Below are positions 54,051 to 64,000 of a DNA stretch of 64,000 nucleotides, one piece after another (position 1 is the first letter of the stretch; each line of letters starts with the position of its first letter). The stretch spans positions 6,082,734-6,146,733 of the forward strand of contig CP136061.1 of assembly GCA_032622095.1 (NCBI GenBank). The letters are read 5' to 3'. Made by a program: the position numbers and the translations under genes. The notes beneath the pieces were generated by a model that saw only the letters and a program-made list of their open reading frames with translations, was not told where the DNA came from and made no database searches. The stretch comes from Siphonodentalium dalli (lineage: Eukaryota > Mollusca > Scaphopoda > Gadilida > Siphonodentaliidae).

Positions 54051-54430
54051 TGTTATCTTAGTAGTCCTTGGCATTCAATAATGAGTTTTTGTTGTCTGCA
54101 AACTTCCACAGTGCCAAGCTCCATGCAGAGTTCAGTCCCCTACGCAGGAATTACCGTGGCCAGCACCTACTCGTGATGTGAAGAAATTTGGAATTTATTT
54201 ATTTGAGATTTTTGTAGGTTGCAAACTCATTTTGCATTATTCTGAGAAACAGAACTGTTCATATTCATTTAAAAATGGTCTAGATCAAGACAAAATGAAT
54301 TGTAACTGGCAAAACACTTCAATAAAAAATGTTAGATTTAATTTTTAAAATACATGTGCAGGCAGCGTTCAGACATCGCTTAGCGAGGGGACTGAACTCT
54401 GTTATTCAGCTTACCACAGTGCATCACTAA
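54051..54430. other. Spacer with inverted repeat, no gene
   Basis: GCAGAGTTCAGTCCCCT (about 54125) and AGGGGACTGAACTCTG (about 54386) are inverted, with weaker pairing outward (CACAGTG-x-CAAGCT / AGCTTACCACAGTG). It is possibly a 300-bp foldback element. Confidence 0.5.
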
Positions 54431-54887
54431 GGTTACAATACACCAAATGATTTACATAGGCCTCAGTGTTAACAAATCCAGCTGGCCTCTATTCGCAGGA
54501 AAGCTTTGACCCTGCACGAGTATTTGAAATTAAAGAACGTCCTTTTAGACACACAGAAATGTGCCCAAAAGTACTTGTGAACGTGGTAAATCACACTGCA
54601 GCTTGACAAACGTCAGACTACCCTTAAAATTGAGAAAAAAATGACATAGAAAAAAACACAAACACCTCCCATAAATTATTCGCCATTTGCACAGCCATAA
54701 CCGTTTACCATGTGGTTATATATGATGTTTCTCGACGGGAAACACATTTGTGCAATTTTTTCGTGCACTTTTCATCCATGTATCAATAAGTTGACCATTC
54801 AGCTGCCAGAATTTCTTTTATGCTGATCCTAGCTTGGTAGTGCCAGGGGAAATCACTCCACTAATTTGTATTTGGTGTATTGTAACC
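54431..54887. mobile_element. 457-bp terminal-inverted-repeat element
   Basis: Ends GGTTACAATACACCAAAT and ATTTGGTGTATTGTAACC (with AATTTGT/ACA differences inward), flanked by CTAA at 54427-54430 and 54888-54891. There is no coding capacity. The superfamily is unclear; a 4-bp duplication is only suggestive. Confidence 0.55.
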
Positions 54888-55042
54888 CTAAGACAATGTC
54901 AGCAGCAATTTGTTTCCAATTATTTCACATAACATTGGCAGGTTCTGAAATTTGCCTTGGCTTAAAAATAGCAGATGAAATATCTTTTTGCCTTGGCTTG
55001 GCCCACGCTAAATAATGCTAAATAACAGGACTGCCTCTTTAA

Positions 55043-55434
55043 CCCTTTACCCAACAAACCGGCCAAAACCGGCCAAATAAAGCTTCAACAGCCTAAAATA
55101 TCTTCGGTCTGTCTCAATAGAACCATACAAATATGGATATCATTGGAACCGGCTCCTTGACCACATTGTGATAGTTACAGTTATGCCCTGTGCCAATGCA
55201 TTCTCTTATATATGCGAGTCGACCATAGGTCGCCTCGCATATATAAGAGAATGCATTGGCCTAAAAAAAATCTTTTTTTAACACTTTTTACAATTTTTTC
55301 TTACATTCTTTAACAATTTTATAATTTTTAATGTGTTAAGCCAATGCATTCTCTTATATATGCGAGGCGACCTATGGTCGACTCGCATATATAAGAGAAT
55401 GCATTGGCACAGGGCCCTTCTGTTGGGTAAAGGG
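55043..55434. mobile_element. TTAA MITE family A
   Basis: TTAA (55039-55042, 55435-55438) flanks CCCTTTACCCAACA and its inverse. Cassettes at 55191-55258 and 55341-55409. Near-identical to 24123-24515. Confidence 0.9.
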
Positions 55435-55438
55435 TTAA

Positions 55439-55884
55439 ACAAAGGCATAGTGAAAGTGATGGACACCAAGGGGAATAACTCTTAATGGACACAATGGTGA
55501 ATAACTATAAACTATGTCACTATGACATTTATATTATCCTGATGCATGCCGTTTTCAATATGCACTACATTCAAAGCTACGTCGAGTCTGCTAACACTAT
55601 ATTGAGATATAAACCTGAAATATTCATGTGCCATTCTCCCGACGGATGGAAGGTTTTATGGAAAGCAATTTCGTAGATGCACTATCCAACCCACATGAGG
55701 CTTATTACACAAAGGGGTACGGGGATTCGTAAAAATTTATGACGGAAACATTTGAACAGTTTATTATGATTTAATGAACTGCTCTTTCAATCGACACAGT
55801 GAAAATTAGGACGGAACATCAGACGTCAGTATCAATATGTTTTATATTCTCGTGTTTCAGTACATTATTGAGGAGCAATAATCT
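55439..55884. other. No gene recognised
   Basis: A 63-codon plus frame (55485-55676) has no recognisable motif. Confidence 0.5.
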
Positions 55885-55892
55885 TTGGGGAT

Positions 55893-56332
55893 CAAGCCTG
55901 CAAATAGTGTGCCTGTCATTTGCAGAATGAGGTCCCCAGAGGGTGAATTTAGTGATGCTCTCCCGTACAGCATGCTAGCTTCACCAAATTCACCCTCTGG
56001 GAACCTCATTCTGCTAAGGCCTCATCTTCTCGGAAGTATCTACAGTATCAAATTAACATTGTTTTTAGTTTTCCCTTCTGGGAAGTTTCTATATCCCCTA
56101 ATTAGCAGCAGATAAAATGCATAATCGAGGTGCCCAATGGGTGAACATCACCAACTTCAACGGGGGAACTTCAATCTTATCCTAGGTCTACCATAGCAGT
56201 TGAGGGCCTAAGAAGAATGAGGTTCCCAGAGGGTGAATTTGGTGATGCTAGCCTGCTGTGTGGGATAGCGTCACTATATCACCCTCTGGGGACCTCATTC
56301 TGCACATGACAGACACGCTATTTGCAGGCTTG
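55893..56332. mobile_element. hAT MITE family D with perfect 8-bp duplication
   Basis: CAAGCCTGCAAATAGTGTG ... CTATTTGCAGGCTTG, flanked by TTGGGGAT (55885-55892 and 56333-56340). Both arm palindromes and the interior are complete. The 76-codon frame 55885-56115 is a shadow. Confidence 0.9.
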
Positions 56333-56373
56333 TTGGGGATTCATCTGTAGTATTACTGCATCAGACCGGGATC

Positions 56374-56551
56374 TACTTTAGTGTGTCTGTCATTTGCAGA
56401 ATGAGGTGCCCAGAGGGTGAATTTAGTGATGCTAGCCAGCACTGCGGGTTAGCATCACTACATTCACCCTCTTGGTACCTTATTCTGCATGGCCTCATCT
56501 ACTATAGGAGACATAGACTCAGATTGAAGTTCCCAAATGGTGAATATATTT
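56374..56551. mobile_element. hAT MITE family D fragment
   Basis: It starts at about TTAGTGTGTCTGTCATTTGC with one arm palindrome and the interior to CCCAAATGGTGAATAT, where the foldback at 56552 begins. The right half is absent. Confidence 0.65.
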
Positions 56552-56719
56552 AAGAAATAACCCGTATTTCGATTAAGGTTATGGATCTAGATCGAGGTAT
56601 GACCATAAAGTTTGAAGATAAATTCTGTAATTGCGCGTAGTGCATTTATAGTAATGTTATCTTCAAACTTTACGGTTATACCTTCATAACCTTAATCGAA
56701 ACACGGGTTATTTCTTATA
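56552..56719. mobile_element. 168-bp foldback MITE
   Basis: AAGAAATAACCCGTATTTCG...AAGGTTATGG pairs with CATAACCTTAATCGAAACAC...GGGTTATTTCTT. An inner AAGTTTGAAGATAA / TTATCTTCAAACTT pair extends the stem. Only one copy is in the window. Confidence 0.75.
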
Positions 56720-56882
56720 ATTTAATAGTCATTTCACAGGAGAACCACCCTAAGTTGAAAGTTTAAGTATAAAAGAAGCTTTTAAAAAAAACGCGGAACA
56801 TCCAAAGTTGAAATTGACATGTGTCAATCCCATCATTAATTTGTCGTTTTTGATTGGTTAGTGAACAGGTTGCAAACACTCA

Positions 56883-57188
56883 TCAACTGGTCATCTCCAC
56901 TGCGGCAACAGGTGCATATGTTTCGGAAATGTCTCGCCTGACTGTGGTGACATTATTTGTTAGTTTCGGAGCAGAAGTTAGCTTGATCGAGTCTTGTTGA
57001 TTTCTCAAAGTACATATACAAGTTTTATACAAGGTAACACATCTGCCCGGCTCAACGAAAATCACACCTAGCCCTCCGGAATGGCAATAACAAGTCAGCA
57101 TGGAGCACTGGCTGACGGACCTTACGGCCTTTCCGTTTGTCAACATAAGTAGAGTGAAAGAAATAATGGCTAACAACCTCTCCATCAT
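56883..57188 (-). CDS. Candidate small secreted cysteine-rich protein
   Basis: From the ATG at 57188 the minus strand encodes about 101 residues ending in TGA. The start is MMERLLAIISFTLLMLTNGKA, a textbook-like signal peptide (charged, then hydrophobic, then polar). The predicted mature part has six cysteines spaced C-x4-C-x-C-x14-C-x6-C-x-C, including CYCHSGG and KTCICT, then a Cys-free tail rich in Ser/Thr/Val. An upstream in-frame ATG (57266) would bury the signal, so the second start is preferred. No known family matches by eye. It is not inside any repeat I could define, unlike almost all other frames here. It could be a single-exon gene, a first exon, or a chance frame. Confidence 0.35.
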   Translation of the reverse strand: MMERLLAIISFTLLMLTNGKAVRSVSQCSMLTCYCHSGGLGVIFVEPGRCVTLYKTCICTLRNQQDSIKLTSAPKLTNNVTTVRRDISETYAPVAAVEMTS

Positions 57189-57644
57189 ATAATTTCCCCA
57201 CATAATGAAGGTGGTGCATAAATGTATGGATGTCAAAAGAAAGGGGAGGTTGTCTGCTATAGGCATATTAAAGAAGATTTGGGGCTAAATGTGATGACCA
57301 AGGTCCCAATTTCTCGCAGACAAATTGTTCCTCGTTTTGATGACATGAATTTTGAGGTGGAATCTGGACCCTGGAGCGGTTTATTACAATTTTGAAAATA
57401 GTTTTAGAATGTACCCCACAAAAAAGATTCATTTAATGCCAAAGGTAGAATTTCTAAATATTTGAAAATTACTCCCAATGAGTTAAAAAGATGCCAAAAT
57501 GTTTTGATAAGGCCATCATCAGTTGCAGATTGCTGACTATATGCCATGCTAAGTGCATGTCACATAACGTTTCGACTTGTACATGTACAAGAACTGATGG
57601 CTAATTAGCAATAGATTTCATGTACATTTCAATTTCAGCCACGA
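57189..57644. other. Possible upstream region of the minus-strand frame
   Basis: No other coding cue. On the minus strand, TTAATATGCCTATAGCAG lies about 60-70 bp before the candidate start, but no firm promoter can be claimed. Confidence 0.35.
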
Positions 57645-60600
57645 TGTATAGGTGTGGTCATATGACACGATGTATAGGTGTGGTCATATGACACGATGTA
57701 TAGGTGTGGTCATATGACACGATGTATAGGTGTGGTCATATGACACGATGTATAGGCGTGGTCATATGACACGATGTATAGGCATGGTCATATGACACGA
57801 TGTATAGGTGTGGTCATATGACACGATGTATAGGTGTGGTCATATGACACGATGTATAGGTGTGGTCATATGACACGATGTATAGGCATGGTCATATGAC
57901 ACGATGTATAGGTGTGGTCATATGACACGATGTATAGGTGTGGTCATATGACACGATGTATAGGCATGGTCATATGACACGATGTATAGGCATGGTCATA
58001 TGACACGATGTATAGGTGTGGTCATATGACACGATGTATAGGTGTGGTCATATGACACGATGTATAGGTGTGGTCATATGACACGATGTATAGGTGTGGT
58101 CATATGACACGATGTATAGGTGTGGTCATATGACACGATGTATAGGTGTGGTCATATGACACGCGGTATAGGTGTGGTCATATGACACGATGTATAGGTG
58201 TGGTCATATGACACGCGGTATAGGTGTGGTCATATGACACGATGTATAGGTGTGGTCATATGACACGATGTATAGGTGTGGTCATATGACACGCGGTATA
58301 GGTGTGGTCATATGACACGATGTATAGGTGTGGTCATATGACACGCGGTATAGGTGTGGTCATATGACACGATGTATAGGTGTGGTCATATGACACGATG
58401 TATAGGCATGGTCATATGACACGATGTATAGGTGTGGTCATATGACACGATGTATAGGCATGGTCATATGACACGATGTATAGGCATGGTCATATGACAT
58501 GATGTATAGGCATGGTCATATGACACGATGTATAGGTGTGGTCATATGACACGATGTATAGGTGTGGTCATATGACACGATGTATAGGTGTGGTCATATG
58601 ACACGATGTATAGGTGTGGTCATATGACACGCGGTATAGGTGTGGTCATATGACACAATGTATAGGTGTGGTCATATGACACGCGGTATAGGTGTGGTCA
58701 TATGACACGATGTATAGGCATGGTCATATGACACGATGTATAGGTGTGGTCATATGACACGATGTATAGGTGTGGTCATATGACACGATGTATAGGTGTG
58801 GTCATATGACACGATGTATAGGCATGGTCATATGACACGATGTATAGGTGTGGTCATATGACACGATGTATAGGTGTGGTCATATGACACGCGGTATAGG
58901 TGTGGTCATATGACACGATGTATAGGTGTGGTCATATGACACGATGTATAGGTGTGGTCATATGACACGATGTATAGGTGTGGTCATATGACACGATGTA
59001 TAGGTGTGGTCATATGACACGATGTATAGGTGTGGTCATATGACACGATGTATAGGTGTGGTCATATGACACGATGTATAGGTGTGGTCATATGACACGC
59101 GGTATAGGTGTGGTCATATGACACGATGTATAGGTGTGGTCATATGACACGATGTATAGGTGTGGTCATATGACACGATGTATAGGTGTGGTCATATGAC
59201 ACGATGTATAGGTGTGGTCATATGACACGCGGTATAGGTGTGGTCATATGACACGATGTATAGGTGTGGTCATATGACACGCGGTATAGGTGTGGTCATA
59301 TGACACGCGGTATAGGTGTGGTCATATGACACGATGTATAGGTGTGGTCATATGACACGATGTATAGGTGTGGTCATATGACACGATGTATAGGTGTGGT
59401 CATATGACACGCGGTATAGGTGTGGTCATATGACACGATGCATAGGTGTGGTCATATGACACGATGTATAGGTGTGGTCATATGACACGCGGTATAGGTG
59501 TGGTCATATGACACGATGTATAGGTGTGGTCATATGACACGATGTATAGGTGTGGTCATATGACACGATGTATAGGTGTGGTCATATGACACGATGTATA
59601 GGTGTGGTCATATGACACGCGGTATAGGTGTGGTCATATGACACGATGTATAGGTGTGGTCATATGACACGCGGTATAGGTGTGGTCATATGACACGCGG
59701 TATAGGTGTGGTCATATGACACGATGTATAGGTGTGGTCATATGACACGATGTATAGGTGTGGTCATATGACACGATGTATAGGTGTGGTCATATGACAC
59801 GATGTATAGGTGTGGTCATATGACACGATGTATAGGTGTGGTCATATGACACGATGTATAGGTGTGGTCATATGACACGCGGTATAGGTGTGGTCATGAC
59901 ACGCGGTATAGGTGTGGTCATATGACACGCGGTATAGGTGTGGTCATATGACACGCGGTATAGGTGTGGTCATATGACACGATGTATAGGTGTGGTCATA
60001 TGACACGATGTATAGGCGTGGTCATATGACACGATGTATAGGTGTGGTCATATGACACGATGTATAGGTGTGGTCATATGACACGATGTATAGGTGTGGT
60101 CATATGACACGATGTATAGGTGTGGTCATATGACACGATGTATAAGTGTGGTCATGTGACACGATGTATAGGTGTGGTAATATGACACGATGTATAGGTG
60201 TGGTCATATGACACGATGTATAGGTGTGGTCATATGACACGCGGTATAGGTGTGGTCATATGACACGATGCATAGGTGTGGTCATATGACACGATGTATA
60301 GGTGTGGTCATATGACACGATGTATAGGTGTGGTCATATGACACGATGTATAGGTGTGGTCATATGACACGATGTATAGGTGTGGTCATATGACACGATG
60401 TATAGGTGTGGTCATATGACACGCGGTATAGGTGTGGTCATATGACACGATGTATAGGTGTGGTCATATGACACGCGGTATAGGTGTGGTCATATGACAC
60501 GATGTATAGGCATGGTCATATGACACGATGTATAGGTGTGGTCATATGACACGATGTATAGGCATGGTCATATGACACGATGTATAGGTGTGGTCATATG

Positions 60601-61203
60601 ACACGATGTATAGGTGTGGTCATATGACACGATGTATAGGTGTGGTCATATGACACGATGTATAGGCATGGTCATATGACACGATGTATAGGTGTGGTCA
60701 TATGACACGATGTATAGGTGTGGTCATATGACACGCGGTATAGGTGTTGTCATATGACACGATGTATAGGTGTGGTCATATGACACGATGTATAGGTGTG
60801 GTCATATGACACGATGTATAGGTGTGGTCATATGACACGATGTATAGGTGTGGTCATATGACACGATGTATAGGTGTGGTCATATGACACGATGTATAGG
60901 TGTGGTCATGACACGATGTATAGGTGTGGTCATATGACACGCGGTATAGGTGTGGTCATATGACACGATGTATAGGTGTGGTCATATGACACGATGTATA
61001 GGTGTGGTCATATGACACGATGTATAGGTGTGGTCATATGACACGATGTATAGGTGTGGTCATATGACACGATGTATAGGTGTGGTCATATGACACGATG
61101 TATAGGTGTGGTCATATGACACGATGTATAGGTGTGGTCATATGACACGATGTATAGGTGTGGTCATATGACACGATGTATAGGTGTGGTCATATGACAC
61201 GAT
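57645..61203. repeat. 26-bp array, ~137 copies
   Basis: The unit is ACACGATGTATAGGTGTGG plus TCATATG. Two sites vary independently: GATGTA versus GCGGTA, and GGTGTGG versus GGCATGG or GGCGTGG. CATGG variants cluster at the two sides, GCGGTA variants in the middle. Two units lack AT (GGTCATGACACG near 59896 and 60909). Every unit contains the palindrome GTCATATGAC. It is the largest array in the window. Confidence 0.95.
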
Positions 61204-61334
61204 GCTGCTGCGAGTGCTGTCATATCTATAGCAGAAGTAATCAGGAAATTTAGGTTATCAAGAAATAACTTTAATAGATAAATGTGTGACAACCAATGGT
61301 TTTATAGTATTCTGTGGGTTAACAGCTTATGTAA

Positions 61335-61541
61335 TTGTGATATAAACCCATTGGGAACCTCAATTAAGCAATGTGTCATCTGCCAATTTGGGGATACAGA
61401 GAAACTAAACTAAAAAAGAAATAGAATCTATGTGCGGTTTCTATAGAAATTTGACAATAAAGAAACTTGCCAGAGAAAAAGGGGCCTAAGCAGAATGAGG
61501 TCCCCAGAGAGTGAATTTAGTGATGCTAGCCGCTATGTGGG
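61335..61541. mobile_element. hAT MITE family D fragment
   Basis: The interior (CCATTGGGAACCTCAATTAAG, TGTGTCATCTGCCAATTTGG) and half an arm (GAGGTCCCCAGAGAGTGAA ... GCTAGCCGCTATGTGGGA), truncated at the G-rich tract. Confidence 0.65.
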
Positions 61542-61720
61542 ACCCGAAATGGATGGGGGGACATCGGTGGGCGTGAGTGGGATTGGTGCTTGGCGGAATG
61601 TGGGACCTGAAATGGGTGGGGGGAATATCGGTGGGCATGGGGGGATATCGGTAGGAGTGGGGGGGGGGGGGGATATCGGTGGGTGTGGGGGGATTGGTGG
61701 TTTGGAGAATGTGGGGGTCA
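61542..61720. repeat. G-rich imperfect repeat
   Basis: GGGACCCGAAATGG / GGGACCTGAAATGGG and GGGGGATATCGGTGGGCG-type phrases recur, with a run of 12 G near 61660. Low-complexity frames on both strands (61495-61728, 61533-61772) are dismissed. Confidence 0.8.
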
Positions 61721-62324
61721 TCAAATAGTGCAAAGATGAGAGTGATGCAGATGAAAGACATGTGAAAATCACTTATCCACTAATTCGGTCCTTTTTGTAT
61801 AGAAATTGGGCCGACTCGATTGATTTGTACAGAGCTGTTAGTATTGATTGTGTGAGGTCAGGACAGTACTGCATCTAAACATCACACATGTGGCTCCATG
61901 TGGGAAACAAATGAGGGAAACAAGTACCCAAGAGGTGGCAAATTTTATTTATTCCTCAATTAACCTCAGCTTGTAATCGACCTTCAATAGCTTCCATATA
62001 GAGTGGACGATGCAATTCATTTGCACCGACGTGAAGCCATAATAATGAAGGATGCGTGGAGTGTGAATTTCGACGGTTTGCCCAGAGGTCCTTTCCAATT
62101 ATTGGTTTTCCGCGAGCAAAGATCCCTTAGAATGCCTGAAAGCCTCTTACGGTAGTTTTTGTTGCATGCGTCGAATGCTAATATAATGAGTTTTGTGGAA
62201 CAGTCTTAAAAGCCTTCAAGGAAAATTTGGTTTAATTGAAAAATGGAAATACGCTAATGCAAATATGCTAGAATTAAAGTGGAAATGAACTTTATACCTT
62301 TAGATCCATCACTTGAAATTGTTT
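61721..62324. other. No gene recognised
   Basis: About 600 bp. Near 62228, TTTAATTGAAAAATGGAAA...GCTAGAATTAAAGTGG is paralogous to the duplicated segment at 63126-63240. Confidence 0.5.
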
Positions 62325-62456
62325 GTTTTTTTTGGGTTAGGCCAATGCATTCTCTTATATATGCGAGGCGACCTATGGTCGACTCGCATATATAAGAGAA
62401 TGCATTGGCACAGGGTATATGGGTCGATACATATATCGGACCTGGCACTCAAAGGG
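62325..62456. mobile_element. TTAA MITE family B, left truncated
   Basis: One intact cassette (62341-62408) then CCTGGCACTCAAAGGG and TTAA (62457-62460). The left end is lost in a T-rich stretch. Confidence 0.75.
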
Positions 62457-62693
62457 TTAAAGTGATGTGAATCACTCCGGTAGGGTGATCACATAGGAAA
62501 TGTGAATAATCCTGCTCAAAGTTGTTATTTTTTATGAATATTAATCCAAATTGACAACGCACACCATCATTCTTATATATTAATTAAATGCAATGATCGA
62601 CTCTCGATGGCAAAATCATTTGTATTAGTTTATCGCCGATAGTTGCATCCAGAATTGAGATGCAAATATTTGCAATTGAGCATAGTTCAGATC

Positions 62694-62946
62694 CAATCCT
62701 TGAAATAGGGTGTCTGTCATTTGCAGAATGAGGTCCCCAGAGGGTGAATTTAGTGATGCTACCCCGCATAGCGGGCTAGCATCACCAAATTCACCCTCTG
62801 GGGACCTCATTCTGCTTACAACTCAGCAGATGAGGTTCCCAGAGGGTGAATTTGGTGATGCTAGCCCACTATGCGGGGTAGCATCACTAAATTCATCCTC
62901 TGGGGACCTCATTCTGCAAATGACAGACACCCTATTTCAAGGCTTG
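62694..62946. mobile_element. hAT MITE family D with perfect 8-bp duplication
   Basis: CAATCCTTGAAATAGGGTG ... CCTATTTCAAGGCTTG flanked by TTCAGATC (62686-62693, 62947-62954). Two complete arm palindromes, minimal interior. Frames 62584-62769, 62625-62810 and 62710-63024 are shadows. Confidence 0.9.
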
Positions 62947-63018
62947 TTCAGATCGATTTCTTTGAAATTTTTTGATGATGTTAGTAGAATGCTACATTCC
63001 CCAGGTTGGCATACAGTA

Positions 63019-63125
63019 CAGTAATGCCCTAAGTAATCAACCTCTTAACGAAAGCAGAATTATGGGTAACTTTTCAGGATTTAGTCGGAAATATGGCTTG
63101 TCGCCATTCATCAGAAAGCTCTCGG
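63019..63125. mobile_element. Foldback MITE family E, left arm
   Basis: TA, then CAGTAATGCCCTAAGTAATC through CATCAGAAAGCTCTCGG. The right arm is replaced by a GAAAATGGAAAC segment. Confidence 0.75.
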
Positions 63126-63440
63126 TTTAATTTGAAAATGGAAACAATTGTTACTCAGCTAAAAGCAGATATGTTAGAATTAAAATGGAAACATGTTACT
63201 CAGCTAAAAGCAGATATGTTAGAATTAAAGTGGAAAATGAACTTAAACCTTGAGATAGAAATTTTTCAAAATTTCCAGATTATTCTTGCACATGAAGAGA
63301 CTCACACTTTCTATTCTAAATGGATGCTCCTTCTCAGTTATAAAAGTATACATTGGAAATATCTATTATTCATTTGGGGGGATGTTCAGGAAAATATGCA
63401 GACAACAGATAATAAAAGTACAGAAGGAGTTAATTATTGG
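63126..63440. repeat. ~50-bp duplication and module L
   Basis: TTACTCAGCTAAAAGCAGAT and GTTAGAATTAAARTGGAAA occur twice in tandem (63152, 63195). From 63300 the sequence parallels 25316-25470 (AGTTATAAAAGTATACA, GCAGACAACAG, TTATTGGAGGGAAATGTT). The frames 63093-63464 and 63286-63486 have no domain cue. Confidence 0.6.
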
Positions 63441-64000
63441 AGGGAAATGTTTCCTATGGGATAACTACTCGTTAATGAGTATTTAGTATAGAAAGGGTTA
63501 AACTTATTATCTGAACATTTCCCAAGGAAACTACTCGTCAATGTGCATTTAGTATAGAAAGGGTTAAACTTATTATCTGAACATTTCCTATGGGATCTAC
63601 TCGTTAATGAGTATTTAGTATAGAAAGGGTTCAACTTATTATCTGTACATTTCCTATGGGATCTACTCGTCACTGAGTATATAGTATAGAAAGGGTTAAA
63701 CTTATTATATCTGAATATTTCCCAAGGGATCTACTCGTTAATGAGTATTTAGTATAGAAAGGGTTAAACTTATTATCTGAACATTTCCTATGGGATCTAC
63801 TCGTTAATGAGTATTTAGTATAGAAAGGGTTAAACTTAATATCTGTACATTTCCTATGGGATCTACTCGTCACTGAGTATTTAGTATAGAAAGGGTTAAA
63901 CTTATTATCTGAACATTTCCCAAGGGAACTACTCGTCACTGAGTATTTAGTATAGAAAGGGTTAAACTTAATATCTGAACATTTCCTATGGGATAACTAC
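63441..64000. repeat. 66-bp array, >8 copies, continues beyond the window
   Basis: Units contain CTACTCGTTAATGAGTATTT, AGTATAGAAAGGGTTAAAC and TTATTATCTGAACATTTCC. GGG marks lie at 63495, 63561, 63627, 63693, 63761, 63827, 63893 and 63959. The core is the same as in the 45-bp array at 40360 and at the end of module L near 25550. Minus frames 63434-63673 and 63670-63939 are artefacts. Confidence 0.9.

Noticed and set aside
57645-61203. CRISPR-like array
   Set aside because: Units are directly contiguous with no unique spacers and the context is eukaryotic; it is a plain minisatellite. The same applies to the arrays at 20844, 28546, 38917 and 53513.

Overview
This window looks like repeat-saturated nuclear DNA of a metazoan, most likely a marine mollusc and plausibly a bivalve. 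Directly visible support: AT-rich sequence, no dense or operon-like coding, many short palindromic DNA transposons (MITEs), a Ty1/copia retroelement fragment of metazoan style, a tRNA-derived SINE-like unit, and a mobile element built on ~160-bp tandem monomers. The last recalls the BIV160/pearl-type repeats of bivalves, but by monomer length and layout only. The species assignment is inference. No intact conserved host gene was recognised. The best host-gene candidate is a small secreted cysteine-rich reading frame on the minus strand (56883-57188). A decayed C2H2 zinc-finger fragment lies near 12.6-12.7 kb.

Layout. 0-16 kb: chains of TTAA-bounded MITEs, hAT MITEs (including a 981-bp member with a perfect 8-bp target duplication), a 160-bp tandem element nested in a hAT MITE, decayed dimeric repeats and the zinc-finger remnant. 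16.5-21.7 kb: a ~34-copy 114-bp satellite followed by a ~39-copy 21-bp minisatellite. 22-34 kb: more MITEs, a 17-bp array, C-rich repeats, a 28-bp array with higher-order structure, and segmental duplications that preserve empty and filled insertion sites. 34-42 kb: microsatellite, 24/27-bp, 43-bp and 45-bp arrays among hAT and foldback MITEs. 42.7-46.3 kb: a Ty1/copia pol fragment (integrase, reverse transcriptase, RNase H; two frame breaks) squeezed between a 19/20-bp array and a 38-bp array. 46-57 kb: TTAA chains, foldback MITEs, decayed 160-bp-like repeats and a 29-bp array. 57.6-61.2 kb: a 26-bp array of about 137 copies. 61-64 kb: G-rich tract, MITEs and a 66-bp array running off the window end.

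Four DNA-transposon groups explain most interspersed sequence. (1) TTAA/piggyBac-like MITEs with several unrelated terminal repeats (called A, B, C, F, K and X here), most of which share one palindromic cassette. (2) hAT MITEs (D), termini CAAGCCTG..., 8-bp target duplications, each arm itself a palindrome. (3) Foldback MITEs (E), termini CAGTAATGC..., TA target duplications. (4) Single-copy foldbacks. Tandem arrays of at least a dozen unrelated units occupy roughly a fifth of the window. Several clearly arose by local amplification of pieces of these mobile elements. The recurring theme is mobile-element termini or palindromes seeding tandem arrays.
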